Source: Patella vulgata (lineage: Eukaryota; Mollusca; Gastropoda; Patellidae). From it: 64,000 nucleotides of DNA. The notes below the pieces were generated by a model. That model saw only the letters and a list, made by a program, of their open reading frames with translations. It did no database searches and was not told where the DNA came from. Of the stretch, positions 1-11,800 are shown piece by piece; positions within the stretch are counted from its first letter, which is position 1, and every line of letters begins with the position of its first letter. The DNA lies in NCBI RefSeq assembly GCF_932274485.2, contig NC_065886.2, positions 49,587,501 through 49,651,500 on the forward strand, written 5' to 3'. The translations under genes and the position numbers were made by a program.

Positions 1-28
1 ATATAACGACATGATTGGCGAGGCGCCC

Positions 29-102
29 ATAAAACCAAGCGACATTGGTTGGGGACCGGCCAATCTCGTCGTGGGCGCAAAACCAATGTCACTCGGCTTT
101 AT
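29..102. repeat. Imperfect inverted repeat
   Basis: Positions 29-50 and 81-102 are inverted copies of each other (19 of 22 bases pair) around a 30-base GC-rich loop. Both arms contain GACATTGGTT or its complement. This could be one end of a foldback or inverted-repeat element whose remainder is off-window. The rest of 1-1113 shows no coding exon; it is read as intron of the following gene. Confidence 0.5.
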
Positions 103-1113
103 TTGGCACCCATACTGATATGAGCACATTGGTCATTGGCTTCCTATTGCGTCCAATGGAAAGGGCTAGCTACTGGCCTATGATTGATCTTGGAGGCAGG
201 GAGTTTTATAAGTAGCCATTATGTTTAAACAAGTTCTAGTTTAGACAAGGTTACTAAAGTAACTAGACAAGCTCATAATGTTGAGTGGTCTTAATTAATA
301 ATGGTAGAATTTGTGCATGACTGTAATCACTTTTGATCAAAGTCTTTTGTGGTGAATTTTGCACATGGAACACTAGAAATCTGAATATACAGTGATTGAT
401 TATTGCCATTTATTATGAGTGAAGGTTAAACTCTCTCTGTCTTTCTCTCCTTGCCATTTATTCAATCTCAACACCTGACCACAATTAAGCATTATCCTGC
501 CTGACAATGCTGGAAATGACCTAAATTCATTCAAAGCAATTACTAGGCCATACTCCTGGCAGTGTTTGGTTTGATAAGACCCAATCCCTCTTACACTGCT
601 AGACTCACTGCTAATGTCTGTCCCAAATTATGACAGATCAACAACCAATACATTACAGTTACAAATTTTGTTTCAACATACTGGATAGAAATACAACTTC
701 CAACAATGGTACTTGGGTGAGATTTGATTAAATGATAAAAATAGACACACTCCATCAAAAACCCAAGTTTTTGCTCTCAGTAGGCCTACAACAATGGCCA
801 TTGCTTCAGGAATATCTTACTAGCCAGACATTTTCATTTCAAGTCTAATAATATACAAAGTAATACATCCCAGACACCTATTTAAGGAATTATCTGGTAA
901 TGCTAAAATGGCCGTCCCTCTTTAATTTGGATCACAATAATATTGTTAATCTCACTGGATTTTATATGTTGATTTGCTTTGTAAGATGACAATATCCCTT
1001 GTTGTAAAATTGACATAGTTACTATAGATTTAGCTCTTTGACTTTAAAACACAATCAGACTACAATCTAAAAGATTAAGGGAGTCAATATAAAAATAATA
1101 ATTCCACTTTCAG

Positions 1114-1493
1114 TTAATTCATACAGCTATAAGATATGGAGATCAGCATCAACACACCATGGAAATGGCAGATTACTGGTTAAATGTAAGATTGACAGAT
1201 TAAATTTTATTATTTTTTAAAAAAATTGGCTACTATGTAATTTGTCTTTGAAGTTTTAATTTTTATTAATTTTATCAATTGAAGTTTTAGAAATCATTTC
1301 TTCAAGTTTGCTTTAAAATTATCACACGCTTGAATGGGCCCTCATTAAAATATGTGCTTGTTAAAAACTATGCTCCTGACAAACAGTTTGCTAAATCAAG
1401 ATGAATATAGAGTCCATTTTTATACGTCCACATTCATAATGTGAACGTATTATGCCGTCGCCCCTGTCTGTGTGTGTGTGTGTGTGTGTATGT

Positions 1494-1527
<34 letters not shown>

Positions 1528-4017
1528 CTGTGGTTCGCCTACAGGGCGCAATTCTTCATGGATTTTCTTCAAACTTGGTATACTTATTCCTTATACCCCA
1601 AGGAAGATCCCTATTGTTTTTGGTGCATGCCCGACCCCCCGGGGCAGAGCCACGCCCATTTCTAGTATTTGTTTGTTTGTCGTCTACAGGCCACATTTCT
1701 TAACTAATAATCTTGAAACTTTGCATACACATTCTTTGTACCCTAAGGAACATCCCTATCGTTTGGGGTGCATGCCCAACCCCCAGGGGCAGAGCCACGC
1801 CCATTTTCTTTTCGTGTGTCTTTGTGTCGCCTACAGGGCGCAATTCTTACTGGATTTTCTTCAAACTTGGTATACTTATTCCTTATACCCCAAGGAAGAT
1901 CCCTATTGTTTTTGGTGCATGCCCGACCCCCAGGGGCAGAGCCACGCCAATTCCTTATATTTATTTATTTGTTGGTCATCTACAGACCGCATTTCTTAAC
2001 GTATCATCTTGAAACTATGTATACTTATTCTTTGTACCCCAAGGAACATCCCTATCGTTTGGGGTGCATGCCCGACCCCAGGGGCAGACCCACGTCCATT
2101 TTCTTTTCTTTTTATGTCTGTGTGTCGCCTATAGGCCACAATTCTTAATCAATCGTCTTGAAAAATTTTCATATGAATTGCTTATACCCTAAGTATGATC
2201 CCTATTGTTTTTGGTGCATGCCCGACCCCCAGAGGCAGAACCACGCCCATTCCTTATATTTATTTATTTGTTTGTCATCTACAGACCGCATTTCTTAACG
2301 TATCAACTTTACATACTTATTCCTTATACCCTAAGGATGATCCCTATTGTTTTTGGTGCATGCAAGCCTCCCCGGGGCAGAGCCACGCCCATTTTTTGTA
2401 TTTGTTTGTTTGTCGTCTACAGGCCACATTTCTTAACGTATCATCTTGAAACTTTGCATACTTATTCTTTGTACCCTAAGGAACATCCCTATCGTTTTGG
2501 GTGCATGCCCAACCCCCAGGGGCAAAGCCACGCCCATTTTCTTTTTTATGTCTGTGTGTCGCCTACAGGCCACAATTCTTAATCAATCGTCTTGAAATTT
2601 TTTCATATGAATTGCTTATACCCTAACGATCATCCCTATTGTTTTTTTACCCCCAGGGGCAGAGCCACGCCCATTTTCTTTTCTTTTTATGTCTGTGTGT
2701 CACCTACAGGCCACAATTCTTAATCAATCGTCTTGAAAAAATTTCATATGAATTGCTTATACCCTAACGATGATCCCTATTGTTTTTGGTGCATGCCCGA
2801 CCGCCAGGGGCAGAGCCACGCCCATCCCTTATATTTATTTATTTGTTTGTCATCTACAGATCGCATTTCTTATCGTATCACCTTGAAACCTAGCATACAT
2901 ATTCCTTCTATCCTAAGGAACATCCCTATTATTAGTGGTGAATACCCAACACCCAGGGGCAGAGCTACGCCCATTTTCTTTTTTTATGTCTGTGTGTCAC
3001 TTGCAGACCGCATTTCTTAATCGATCATCTTGAAAACTTTTTTATACTTATTCCTTATAGCCTAAGGCTACTTTTTATACTTATTCCTTAATCCTAAGGC
3101 CGACCTCTATTATTATTTTTGGTGCATGCTCGACCCCTTGGGACAGAGCCACGCCTAACGTTTGTGTGTCCTGTGTTTTGCCTACAGACCGCAATTCTTA
3201 ACAGATCCTTTTGAAACTTTGCATACCTATTCGAAACGTCATGCTTTTAGAATAAAGACATCGATTGTTTTAAAATAAAAATTGTGTTCTGTTAATGTGA
3301 ACGAAGTGTTAAACTGATAGCAGTCCTACAACCCAGTTTTATTTCACAGACCCTCAATGCAAACTGGACCATATCAAACAAAACAGGAATGTGGACGTAT
3401 ATTGCTGCGTTAGCGATGCTCTTGTAATTTCTGTTGTGCCCTGAAAATGTGAGATTTATTTGTTATATTGTAGGATAAAGATCTTATATACAAATTATTT
3501 GATGTACTAGTGCCAAGGTATCAAAATTATTCATCAGCATTCACCAATATTTATAGAACACCAATAGTTTATCCTGGAAGGGGAACAGAAATGGGTATTC
3601 TCGAATTAAAAGGTAAATCTTTTGTCAACATAGATATATCTAAGGTAAAAATTCAGTAATTATGACATCCTAATTTGAAAAATATCTTTCGATTGAAATA
3701 AAGGGTTAAAATTATATTCTGTCTATAGGTTAACATTTGATTTTTGAGGCTGCCAGAGTTGGTTTATGAAAATTTAAAATGTCAAAGATGTTGAAATTCT
3801 ATAACTGTAATTTTTAAATGGAATACAAATTAATATTATGTTAACCTTTTTATTTTCAGGAAATCCCTGGCCGGATGTTCTTCCTAAACAACGAGATAAT
3901 AGATATATCATATCAAATGTATTATTACATGCAGCTAAAAAAGATTATAACATTTCTAAAGAAAGTAAAAAAACTAATAACGAGTGTAATTCTTCTAGTG
4001 AAAACAATGAAACATAA
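1114..4017 (+). CDS. MRPL17: Mitochondrial ribosomal protein L17 (bL17m), 3' exons
   Basis: This encodes the C-terminal part of the bL17 protein of the mitochondrial large ribosomal subunit. Three exons are read: 1114-1185, 3474-3612 and 3860-4017 (stop TAA 4015-4017). Each is bounded by AG/GT splice sites, and the phases fit (0, then 1). The first exon gives YGDQHQHTMEMADYWLN, the second KDLIYKLFDVLVPRYQNY and ILELKG, the third GNPWPDVLPK. From memory, human MRPL17 reads YGKLGDTNERAMRMADFW, then KDLIPKLFQVLAPRYK, then YKGNCLPPLP, in the same order. The tail is Lys/Ser/Asn-rich, as is usual for animal mitochondrial L17. The N-terminal exon with the mitochondrial leader and the conserved LLRNL-type segment is not visible and should lie left of position 1. 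Intron 1186-3473 holds a satellite-bearing element. Identification is confident; the exact start is unknown. Confidence 0.9.
1427..3405. repeat. Satellite-cored repeat element with GT microsatellite, in the MRPL17 intron
   Basis: The block opens near 1427 with a CGTCCACATT / AATGTGAACG inverted motif, then GTCGCCCCTGTCTG. A (GT)n microsatellite follows (about 1468-1528). About eleven diverged head-to-tail units of roughly 147 bp run to about 3240, each with GGGCAGAGCCACGCCC, a CTACAGGCCACAATTCTTAA segment and a TATACCCTAAGGA segment. The block closes near 3385-3405 with AATGTGGACGTATATTG, the mirror of the opening motif. Because the unit is close to a multiple of three, long open frames run through it, but they only translate the satellite. 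The same terminal motif occurs at 41200-41220. Confidence 0.75.
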
Positions 4018-4159
4018 TTATTTATATGAGTGATAATCAAAGATATGTGTATATATAGATAGACAATACTGAAATGTGGAGTTCTAATAGACTGAATGGC
4101 AATATCAGATTTATCAATGCTGCAGTTACATAATCAGGCCTGGAAATAACGGTTTTAGA

Positions 4160-4345
4160 TGTACCTGACAAAATGTCAGGCACTAATGAAATAGTACCTG
4201 ACATTTTCAACTTAGTGCCGGACATGTACATTATTAATAATTTCAATAAAAAAGACAAATCAGCGCTGGACAAAATTACAGGCACCAGAGGTTTAGTGCC
4301 TGACAAAGCCTGAATCTATGCCTGACATTGTGTGTGACAGGTGTC
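4160..4345. repeat. Degenerate short repeats
   Basis: Several diverged short units built on the phrase TGCCTGACAAAATGTCAGGC (or RTGCCKGACA) recur in both orientations just downstream of the MRPL17 stop. The open frame on the minus strand here merely translates the repeat. No gene is supported. Confidence 0.5.
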
Positions 4346-4427
4346 TTATTTTCTGGCTTGTATAAGTTAGTGTTTGTTATAGTAACAATCTATACTTTGT
4401 GCCAGACCTTAAGTACAGTTAATTCCT

Positions 4428-4765
4428 GTGAGCCACAATAGCTCAATATCAATCGGTGCGTGAGGAACTGGCCCACTAACTAGCAGATCCTGGTCTCGGT
4501 GTTGATTGAGAAGTTTTTAGTGTGGTATGACCGTGTCACTTGTCAGTGGTGCAGAACAGAGGGCCTGACAAGGAACAGTGTTTATTTGTTTGGATAGGTT
4601 GATAAACTGAGGGCTGTTGAACATGTTGGCATGTGCATAAAAAAAAAACCCCACTGACAGTTGGAATTCAATAAGTCAATAGTTGGGAACATTGCTGTCT
4701 AGTCAATACTTCCCTCATAGCACACTGCTGTCTAGTCAATACTTCCCTCATAGCACACTGCATGT
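4428..4765 (+). mobile_element. tRNA-derived SINE, family 1 (degraded copy)
   Basis: A tRNA-like head (GAGCCACAATAGCTCA) precedes the family body: TTGTCAGTGGTGCAGA, GGGCCTGACAAGGA, then GACAGTTGGAATTC. The same order is seen in about nine copies in this window. A 34-bp stretch ending in CCCTCATAGCACACTG is duplicated in tandem at the 3' end. It abuts the inverted-repeat element that starts at 4766. Confidence 0.75.
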
Positions 4766-5065
4766 CAATCTGATTAAAACATGGATTCTATTTCTTTTCC
4801 TTTTTTATAGTTCAAAATTTCATTTTACTTGTCTAAACAACACTAGGATCTGTACGAGTTGTTATAATAACACATGTTCTGCTTGATGTGAGGAATTAGC
4901 CAATGAAACAGTCTGTTACGGCAAGTTCTTGGAGTGCAATGCACGGAACTGTGGGTAAACTACCAGAAACATCAACGCTGATTGATTAATCAGCACATCA
5001 TGTAGGTGGCCATCGAAAGTATAAAAAAATGAAACGAAATATAGATCTGTATTTTATTCAGACTG
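4766..5065 (+). mobile_element. Inverted-repeat DNA element (9-bp-duplication family), copy A
   Basis: It begins CAATCTGATTAAAAC and ends with the inverse, GTATTTTATTCAGACTG. Inside are the family blocks CACTAGGATCTG, GAGTTGTTATA and GCCAATGAAACAGTCTGTTA, all shared with the copies at 12993, 22945 and 42225. It has no coding capacity. The flanks of this copy show no clean target duplication, so its ends may be eroded. Confidence 0.8.
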
Positions 5066-5539
5066 CATGGCATATTCCTATCTTTTTGTTAGTAAAAAAT
5101 AAATAGTAATATGATTACATAAATATTATTCTCACTGAAAGTAGTGTAATTAAATGTATATCTGATTGAAGTCATACACAGTCATTGTTCTTGAATTATT
5201 TATTACAGAGTTATATAAAAGTTTCATATTTCAATGAAGGCATCATTATCCTTCAAATTGGAAAAGATCTGAAAGCAAGGATAGTTGAGTTTGAACATGT
5301 TGGCTTTAGGTAAACTATTCTACTGCAAAAGAACACTTTTCAAAATTCGCGGACCTTATGGTATGCCAACACCAGGCTAGAGATGCAGTTCTTAATTTAA
5401 GAGCGTGTCCGCGAGAGCACCAATACTCCAATCCTAAATGTAAATACGTCGGCTTAGAAATCATGGAATCAGCTTTATTTTGAAGGTTTTGATGTTTAAT
5501 GACAAAAAAAACATGTTGACATTTTTTCTGAGTAGGTCG
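5066..5539. other. Unique AT-rich sequence, nothing recognised
   Basis: No exon, RNA gene or repeat was recognised between the element that ends at 5065 and the tandem array that begins near 5540. Confidence 0.4.
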
Positions 5540-6375
5540 TCATGGTATCGGATTCCATTATCTGAGGGTAGCCATTTTGAATATTCCAACTTTTTTTTTT
5601 TTCACCTTATTTATAATGTTATTGACATATCAACTGTGATTTGGCACTGTATTAGTATTGACAGGGGTCATGGCTATATTTCAGATTTTTCCCCATCACT
5701 TCATGATGATATTTCCAAGATGGCGGCCATTTTTGGTGGGAAAATGAGAGATGTTAAGATTTTGTTAAAGTAGTAGTGTTTGGTGTCAATATATATGTTT
5801 TCGGGGTTGCAGATTCCATTTCTGACATTTACAACGTTGTAAAATGATCACATGTTCACATATTAGAATATTTCCAAGATGGCGGCCATTTTTGGCGGGA
5901 AAATGGGACTATGTGAAGATTTTGATTATGTAGTAGTGTTTGGTGTCAATACATGTATATATGTTTTCGGGGTCGTAGATTACATTTCTGACATTTACAA
6001 TCTTGCAAATTGATCACATGTTCACATACATAGCATATTTCCAAGATGGCAGCCAAGATGGCGGGAAATGGGACACGTGCGGATTTTGATTAAGTAGTAG
6101 TGTTTGGTGTCAATATACATGTATATGGTTACGGGGGCGCAGAATTCATTTCTGACATTTACAACTTCGTAAAATGATCATATGTTCACATATTTAGCAT
6201 ATTTACATTATTGCTGCCACTTGTGTCGGAAAAATCGGACGATTTGCTGATTTTGTCTAAGTAGTCGTCTTTGGTGTCAATATATATGTTTTCGGTGGCC
6301 CAGATTCGATTTCTGCCATATACAACTGCGTACAAAAGTCATATGTTCACCAATTTAGCATATTTTCAAGACGGC
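5540..6375. repeat. Tandem array, ~163-bp unit, with CCAAGATGGCGGCC motifs
   Basis: About five diverged units repeat the order: TTTCCAAGATGGCGGCCATT, GTAGTAGTGTTTGGTGTCAA, TATATGTTTTCGG, TTTCTGACATTTACAAC, AAATGATCACATGTTCACAT. The GATGGCGGC motif starts near 5718, 5878 and 6045, with decayed versions later. The spacing of neighbouring units is about 159-167 bp. Short open frames across the array are translations of the repeat. Confidence 0.8.
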
Positions 6376-6900
6376 GGAACGTTTTCTAAATGCATTATTA
6401 TATATTTAATAGTTATTTACAGGATTCTGCGTTCAATTCTGCTACGTAGGCTATTAGCTTGTAGCCCATTCCGGAAAACCGGTACCGTGTCGTACCCATT
6501 TGGTATATTATACAACGATGAAAATTACTGATCCGAGATGACCAAAGAAAGAAAGGCTATTCACGTGGTCTCATGGCATGAAGGCAAAGAGAGCGTAATG
6601 GCAGTGTGGGGCTTGTGCCACATTGACACGCGCCCATCGTGCTCCTGCCACGACCACACTCAAGATCTTACTACGCTTATGGCCAAGCTCTGGCTACGCG
6701 CACCGTGTTCCCGCCATGCTCTCGCGGTTAGCAGTCAGACCGGGATACGTACTCACCACACTCCCGTGACGTGCCTATCAGGTGTAAGCCGCGTCTATAA
6801 GGACTGCGCCATGGTTACCCCGTCCTCATTCACTTTCAAAGCAGAGAGCACCCAAATGTTAAGCAATCAAGAACTGATGGACGAGGCTCAGACCCTTCCC

Positions 6901-7892
6901 TATATATACTCGTCAAAAAAAGCAGGGGATATTGAAATGCAAATACCTATGCAGGATGTGATATGATAATTAGGCATGGACACTGAACATGCTTTGAGAG
7001 TATGTTCACAGATGAAGAACTTATCGCCCCAACAGAACCAATGAGCTGCACATGCGACACGCAATAGCGCCATACACGTTGGGTGGGGGGTCGGGTCATT
7101 GTCAAATTTGACACTTCAAGGAAGGGTTGATGAAAACTGCCGCCTCCTGGTTTATCTATCTATGTTTGCTTTCCTATCGGTTCTTGCATAAGTTTTACTG
7201 TTTAGTGTATCTTTGCTTTAGTGTGTTACGTTTAATTTGATCAGGGGGGTTGGATGGCTGAATGGTTAGCGTGCGCGCGCTGTATCATAAAGTCTGTCAT
7301 TGAGTCAACTGGCGTGGTTTCGAATCCCCGGTTGTACGTGACAAGGAGTAGGGTCGCCTGTCCAACCTCGTGGGTTTCCTCCGGGTCCTCCGGTTTCCTC
7401 CCACAGCTAAAGATCCCTACGCGCAAGCGAATTATGGAAATAAAATTGAACCATACGTTAGTCCCGAAATGACCTAGTTTGTGTCGAGTGGACGTTAAAC
7501 CCCATTTCTCTCTCTCTCTTAATTTGATCAGGAGACGTATTCGTCAACGTCGACCGACAACATTGCAAGAATTGGCCGTGGCACTGCAAGAGGAGTGGGT
7601 TAGATTGATTAGGAGCATGCCACGACGAATTGCTGAATGTCTGAGGATTGGTGGAGCAATTACTCATTATTAAGACAAAAATCAAAAACTTCCATTTTCA
7701 CTTTTGACGGTGTATTTCTTTGCGAGTGAAATGGGGCCGTCAGATAAGCCGCCCATATGAACTGTTTATGTTCATGTGTAGGCAAATGGCCTGTTATTAA
7801 CATACACTGGTTACCTCTAATAAAAACAACAGTGTATTTGCGCAGTTTTGTATTGTTTCTGAATATCCCGTACTATTTTTGAAGAGTATATA
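6901..7892 (+). mobile_element. Deleted Tc1/mariner-type transposon (copy 1), split by a SINE
   Basis: The left end reads TATACTCGTCAAAAAAAGC and the right end (inverted) TATACTCTTCAAAAATAG, both beside TA steps as expected for TA-targeting elements. Without the SINE inserted at 7244-7518 the element is about 0.7 kb, so it is internally deleted. At 7536-7673 it retains the C-terminal end of a Tc1-like transposase: TTLQELAVALQEEW, then IRSMPRRIAECLRIGG and a terminal THY. The family signature known to me is ALQEEW, then SMxRR, then GGxTxY. A second copy lies on the other strand at 53607-54301. Confidence 0.8.
7244..7518 (+). mobile_element. tRNA-derived SINE, family 2 (full length)
   Basis: The head resembles a Ser/Leu-type tRNA: A box in GATGGCTGAATGGTTAGC and B box in GGTTTCGAATCCCCGG. 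The body reads GGGTTTCCTCCGGGTCCTCC, then CTACGCGCAAGCGAATTA, then TTAGTCCCGAAATGACCTAG. The 3' end is GGACGTTAAACCCCATTTC followed by a (CT)n tail. It is flanked by an exact 12-bp target duplication, TTAATTTGATCA (7232-7243 and 7519-7530), and sits inside the Tc1-type element, so it is the younger of the two. Confidence 0.93.
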
Positions 7893-9060
7893 CAATGTAT
7901 ACAAAAAGGTCGTAACAGCATGTGGCTAGGAGCTTCGTTCCTGTCTGGTGCTGGTGGCAGCGTGGCTGTAAATGAAATACTTACTAAGAAGCCCTCGTGA
8001 CATAGATTATGTTGTCAACTGACTTCCAAGCCGAATGTGGAACGAGCACGTGGAATGCTGTTGCGTTGGAAACATAAAGTATGTCACCACTTACACAATG
8101 ACGTGCCGCCTACTTATCACTGCCAACAGTTCTTTCAATGGTGATGGCAGTGGTGTCATAGATGACTGGTCACGTCGTCGTTTAAGTGGTGATATAGTTT
8201 GTTTTTCCAACGCAACATCATTCCTGTGGACGCCCCCTTCAACACGCAGCTTTGGGTCATAATATTATTATGATCTATGCCACGAAGGTTTTTTTTTATA
8301 GCAAGTATTACTATTTCATTTGCAGTCTTTGTTTTTATTTCTTTGTATACCGCTTTATATTTAACATCATAGATTTCTGTTAATTTTTATTCATTTATTA
8401 CCTTTTCAAAAGTTGTAAGTCTCACATTTTTAACCATCGTTAATTTTGTATCTATAACTGACAGACGACATAAACTGAAAGTCTCGATGGCGCCACCAAG
8501 TTTTTAAAAACTCAGACTGATCGACCAAGTAGATATTAGCTCAGTTTTCAACTCAGATGAGGAATTTTCATCGTTGGACAAATGGGTAAGCAATGGCTTG
8601 TAGGAAGATGCTACAGGCTTATACATAGCAGAAGCAGATTCACTTCAACCGGACAACCGAACCTCGATAATTTTCGAGTGGTAGAAAACCATATCAGCTA
8701 AGTCCGTGATCACAAACGTTTATTCGCCTGTGGCTTGAAGACTTGAAGTGTTTCTGACGCAGGGATTGTAGATGATCCAGTGACATTAAGTCTACTCACA
8801 CAATCAGCAAGATGACTGAGTATCACCTTTTCTACCAATGTTCCTTGTGCTAAATAGGTTATTGTGGTCAAACATATTTTAGGAATCAGACCAGCCTATT
8901 CCCATCTGTATTTAGGAGCCGATCATTGTGTAGAAACATTTGGAAGTTTTCATAGAGAGGCATTGGAAATTGGAAGGCTATGATATTTCCATACTGAAAT
9001 CCCTGAAGGGGACCGAAAACAGTACTACAAAATAAAACAGTACTCTGGGATCCAAAAACT
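7893..9060. other. No recognised gene
   Basis: The stretch holds a short open frame at 8035-8262 and broken frames around 8500-9000. None matches a family I know or carries splice evidence. A poly-T run lies near 8290. It may hold decayed repeat DNA. Confidence 0.35.
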
Positions 9061-9074
9061 TGTAGGACGGTCAG

Positions 9075-9220
9075 TCCAACCTTGTGGGTTTTCTCCGGGT
9101 CCCCCCACTGCTAAAGACCCCTACGCACAAGCGAATTATTGAAATAAAATTAAACCATATGTTAGTCCCGAAATGACCTAGTTTGTGTCGAGTGGACGTT
9201 AAACCCCATTTCTCTCTCTC
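9075..9220 (+). mobile_element. SINE family 2, 5'-truncated
   Basis: Only the body and 3' end of family 2 are present, from TCCAACCTTGTGGG to CCCCATTTCTCTCTCTC; the tRNA-like head is absent. An exact 14-bp target duplication, TGTAGGACGGTCAG, flanks it (9061-9074 and 9221-9234). It was therefore inserted already truncated. Confidence 0.92.
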
Positions 9221-9469
9221 TGTAGGACGGTCAGAGAGCATTTACACTCGAACATAGGAATCTAAGTAAGTAAGCATTTCTACTCGAACGTAGGTATATA
9301 TCGGAGATTGGCACATGCGGTTAACATTATCCTGGAGTGCCATAAATCCTGTTGTGATCTATACCATCTTCGTCTTCAGAGGTTTCAGTACCAGACATTA
9401 GATGTTTCTTCTTGTGAGCAGGTGTACAAATTAATAGATATATCAAGTTTATGATAGTCATGTCAGTCA

Positions 9470-10015
9470 ATAAATCTAACCGTGGTCTGATCCCTTCAAA
9501 ATTATACACGACTTATGACCCTTCCCAATGACTAGCAAGCGAACTAAAAGCCAGATTTTGTCACAAAAATATTATGATTTTATGATTTGACAGAAGGCAC
9601 GTTCAAATAACCAAATAGTAGAAGTAATGGTTATGATTAGTAGTTATTTGAAGACAATCGTTGGTCATTGCTGAAAAGGCGCTGCTTTGGGTAAATTGTG
9701 CTAATATAAAAGCTTACCATGCCAGCCCATAAATTTATGCACATCCGTACAACTAACTACTGTCAGAACTGAATACAGATGAGAACAATCGTTGCCTGAT
9801 CCTGCAAAATTATACACCAATTACGCCCCAATCCTACGATGAGCGCCAACTTCCGATTTTGTCACAAAAGCTTTTAAAAATTCATGATTTTTAACGAAGA
9901 TAGCATATTTGGCACAAGGAACGTTCAAGTAACCAAATATTATACTAATGTCGATAATCAACGGTCATTTGAAGATAGTAGTCGGTCATCAGTGAAAAGA
10001 CGAATTTCGTGGAAA
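9470..10015. repeat. Two diverged direct copies, ~320 bp apart
   Basis: Blocks near 9475-9690 and 9790-10010 share, in order, AAAATTATACAC, GATTTTGTCACAAAA, ACGTTCAAATAACCAAATA, and a GTCATT/GTCATC-GTGAAAAG stretch. They are an old tandem duplication. The open frame at 9884-10198 starts within the second copy and is not supported as a gene. Confidence 0.6.
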
Positions 10016-11359
10016 ATACCGTTTTTACATATTTTCAGAATATTGCAGCTCCCTAGTGGGTTACGTTCGGTCAGCGTTTTTTATTCTGACATTTACTTTG
10101 GGAAATGCCCTTCACAACCACACCAAGCAATTCTATGTCAGACCTGCAATGAAGCAGCTACATACGTTTTAGGATGGCATAGTTTTAAACATATGTAAAA
10201 TGGCCACTCACAGAAAATTCCACACGATTCATTCATTCCCAAACGACTGCAGGATTTTAAGACGATTACTAGGCCTATCATACCTGACCAATATCAAAAA
10301 TTTAGAGCCACAACATTTCGGGTAGGAGCGTTTTGAAATTAGGGTAAAAAAATTGGTCGAAATATGTCAATTTTTTCCCGAATACAACAATTTCCAGTTA
10401 TACCGGAAGTTGTTGTTCAAAATGTTTTCACTTCATCAAGTGACTTCTGTCATTTAGGGGTTCCCATAGACCAAGTATGGTTAAAATTTGCTGACCCTCA
10501 GGGTTATCGTTTTTTTCAATTTCTACATTGTTTTTCGTGGACGCGTTCTTAACACTTTTAATAGTATCGTGTTTTGGGTATACAGTATATATCCATGGAC
10601 TGTGCTGACTATTGGTCCAACTGTGTTATGTCCCATGTCCATTTTTCTGAAAGTCTCACTTTGGATGCACATGAATGGTTCGACGCTAATAGGTCTGACA
10701 CACAGAAATCCAACGATTTTCCATGTCTGGTAATTTCACATTTAGTAATGGAATTAGTGTCAGCCGAATAGTAAAATTGGTCTGTAGTATTGCACATATC
10801 TATAGAATAAAAATATATCAGTTTTAAAAAAAAATCAATCGGGGTCTTCAATGTTAAATCCCATTTCTTGGCAACAAAAACAATGGACATGAGTAACCAT
10901 AACAAAGTTTTATATATAGATGCTTATTTAACCATGTTGAAATAAAGCTTTAAGTATATTTAAATATAAGATTTATTACAACTGTACCAAATATTACCTT
11001 GATCCAAAAAATAAGACTTTATGTCAATATATAAAATATCATCAAAATAGACATTCCTATCAATCTTATAACAAAATCTGCAAACCATATAAACCATATA
11101 AACCATATAAACGAAGACAAAGAGAACGTAACCAGGGGAGAACCTTCTTAAAATTTCCAGAAAACCTACAAGCCATGCTCCTAAATAGAAAAGCTTCCCA
11201 AATTTAAATTGTATAGATCTTTGTGCATTTATTTTAAAGAGGTTTCGGCACAAGACTTCCAAACAAGCTGGTTATGATTGTGTACCAATCCATAGGCATA
11301 CGGACAGAACCCGAAATGCCGTAAAAAAATTTCGAATAACAGACAACGGCGCCGGTTCG
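10016..11359. other. No recognised gene
   Basis: Several short open frames overlap on both strands without splice signals, family motifs or a coherent frame. A 10-bp unit (AACCATATAA) is repeated three to four times near 11083-11112. Nothing else is supported. Confidence 0.4.
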
Positions 11360-11800
11360 TCTGCAAACGCGTTTTTCTGCTATTCCAACCCGTGAATCCA
11401 GCAACTTCTATTTCTAAGTGGTTCTAATATAGCCTAATTTAGATGGCTGATTCAAATTCTAATCAACCAAGCAATCGTTTTCAGTCCTGAAAGAAAAGTT
11501 TTAAAATTTAACAGCTGCAAATGCGTTTTCCTGCTATTCCAGCCCATGAATACAGCAACTTCAATGTGAACCAAAATAGCCTACCTTGGGCTGACCCGAA
11601 TCCCAAACAACCAATCATTCGTCGAGGGGTATAGGTCCCTCGCCCTCCCGGAGTAAAATTTAACCGCCGCAAATGCGATTTTATGCTATTCTAGCCCATG
11701 AGTTAAGCAACTTCAAAGTTGTCCATTTGTTTTGTAACCAAAATCTCACTCTGTGATCTGTGCCGACCTGAATTCCAACCACCCAATCAAACTGTCGCAG
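11360..11800. repeat. Three tandem units of ~153 bp (TTTTCCTGCTATTCCA family)
   Basis: Three units begin near 11363, 11518 and 11669 with GCAAATGCGTTTTCCTGCTA or a variant. Each continues to CCCATGAATACAGCAACTTC and later CCAATCA or CAACCA blocks. The same family recurs, broken, at 22845-22944 plus 23314-23340 and at 23690-23820. Confidence 0.75.

Noticed and set aside
1441-3020. Several overlapping 75-175-codon open frames
   Set aside because: They translate the ~147-bp satellite and the GT microsatellite in all three frames. The unit length is near a multiple of three, which keeps frames open by chance.
6538-6966. 142-codon open frame on the plus strand
   Set aside because: Its last third runs into the Tc1-type element (from 6901), no family resemblance or splice context was found, and no start context favours it. 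It stays unassigned.
7250-7335. A tRNA gene (A box and B box seen)
   Set aside because: The tRNA-like stretch is the head of a SINE that continues into the family body and tail. The same holds for heads at 14975-15050, 17228-17300, 44740-44790, 46800-46840 and 52887-52960.
9884-10198. 104-codon open frame
   Set aside because: Its first part lies in a duplicated block also present at 9540-9690, where the frame is not kept open.
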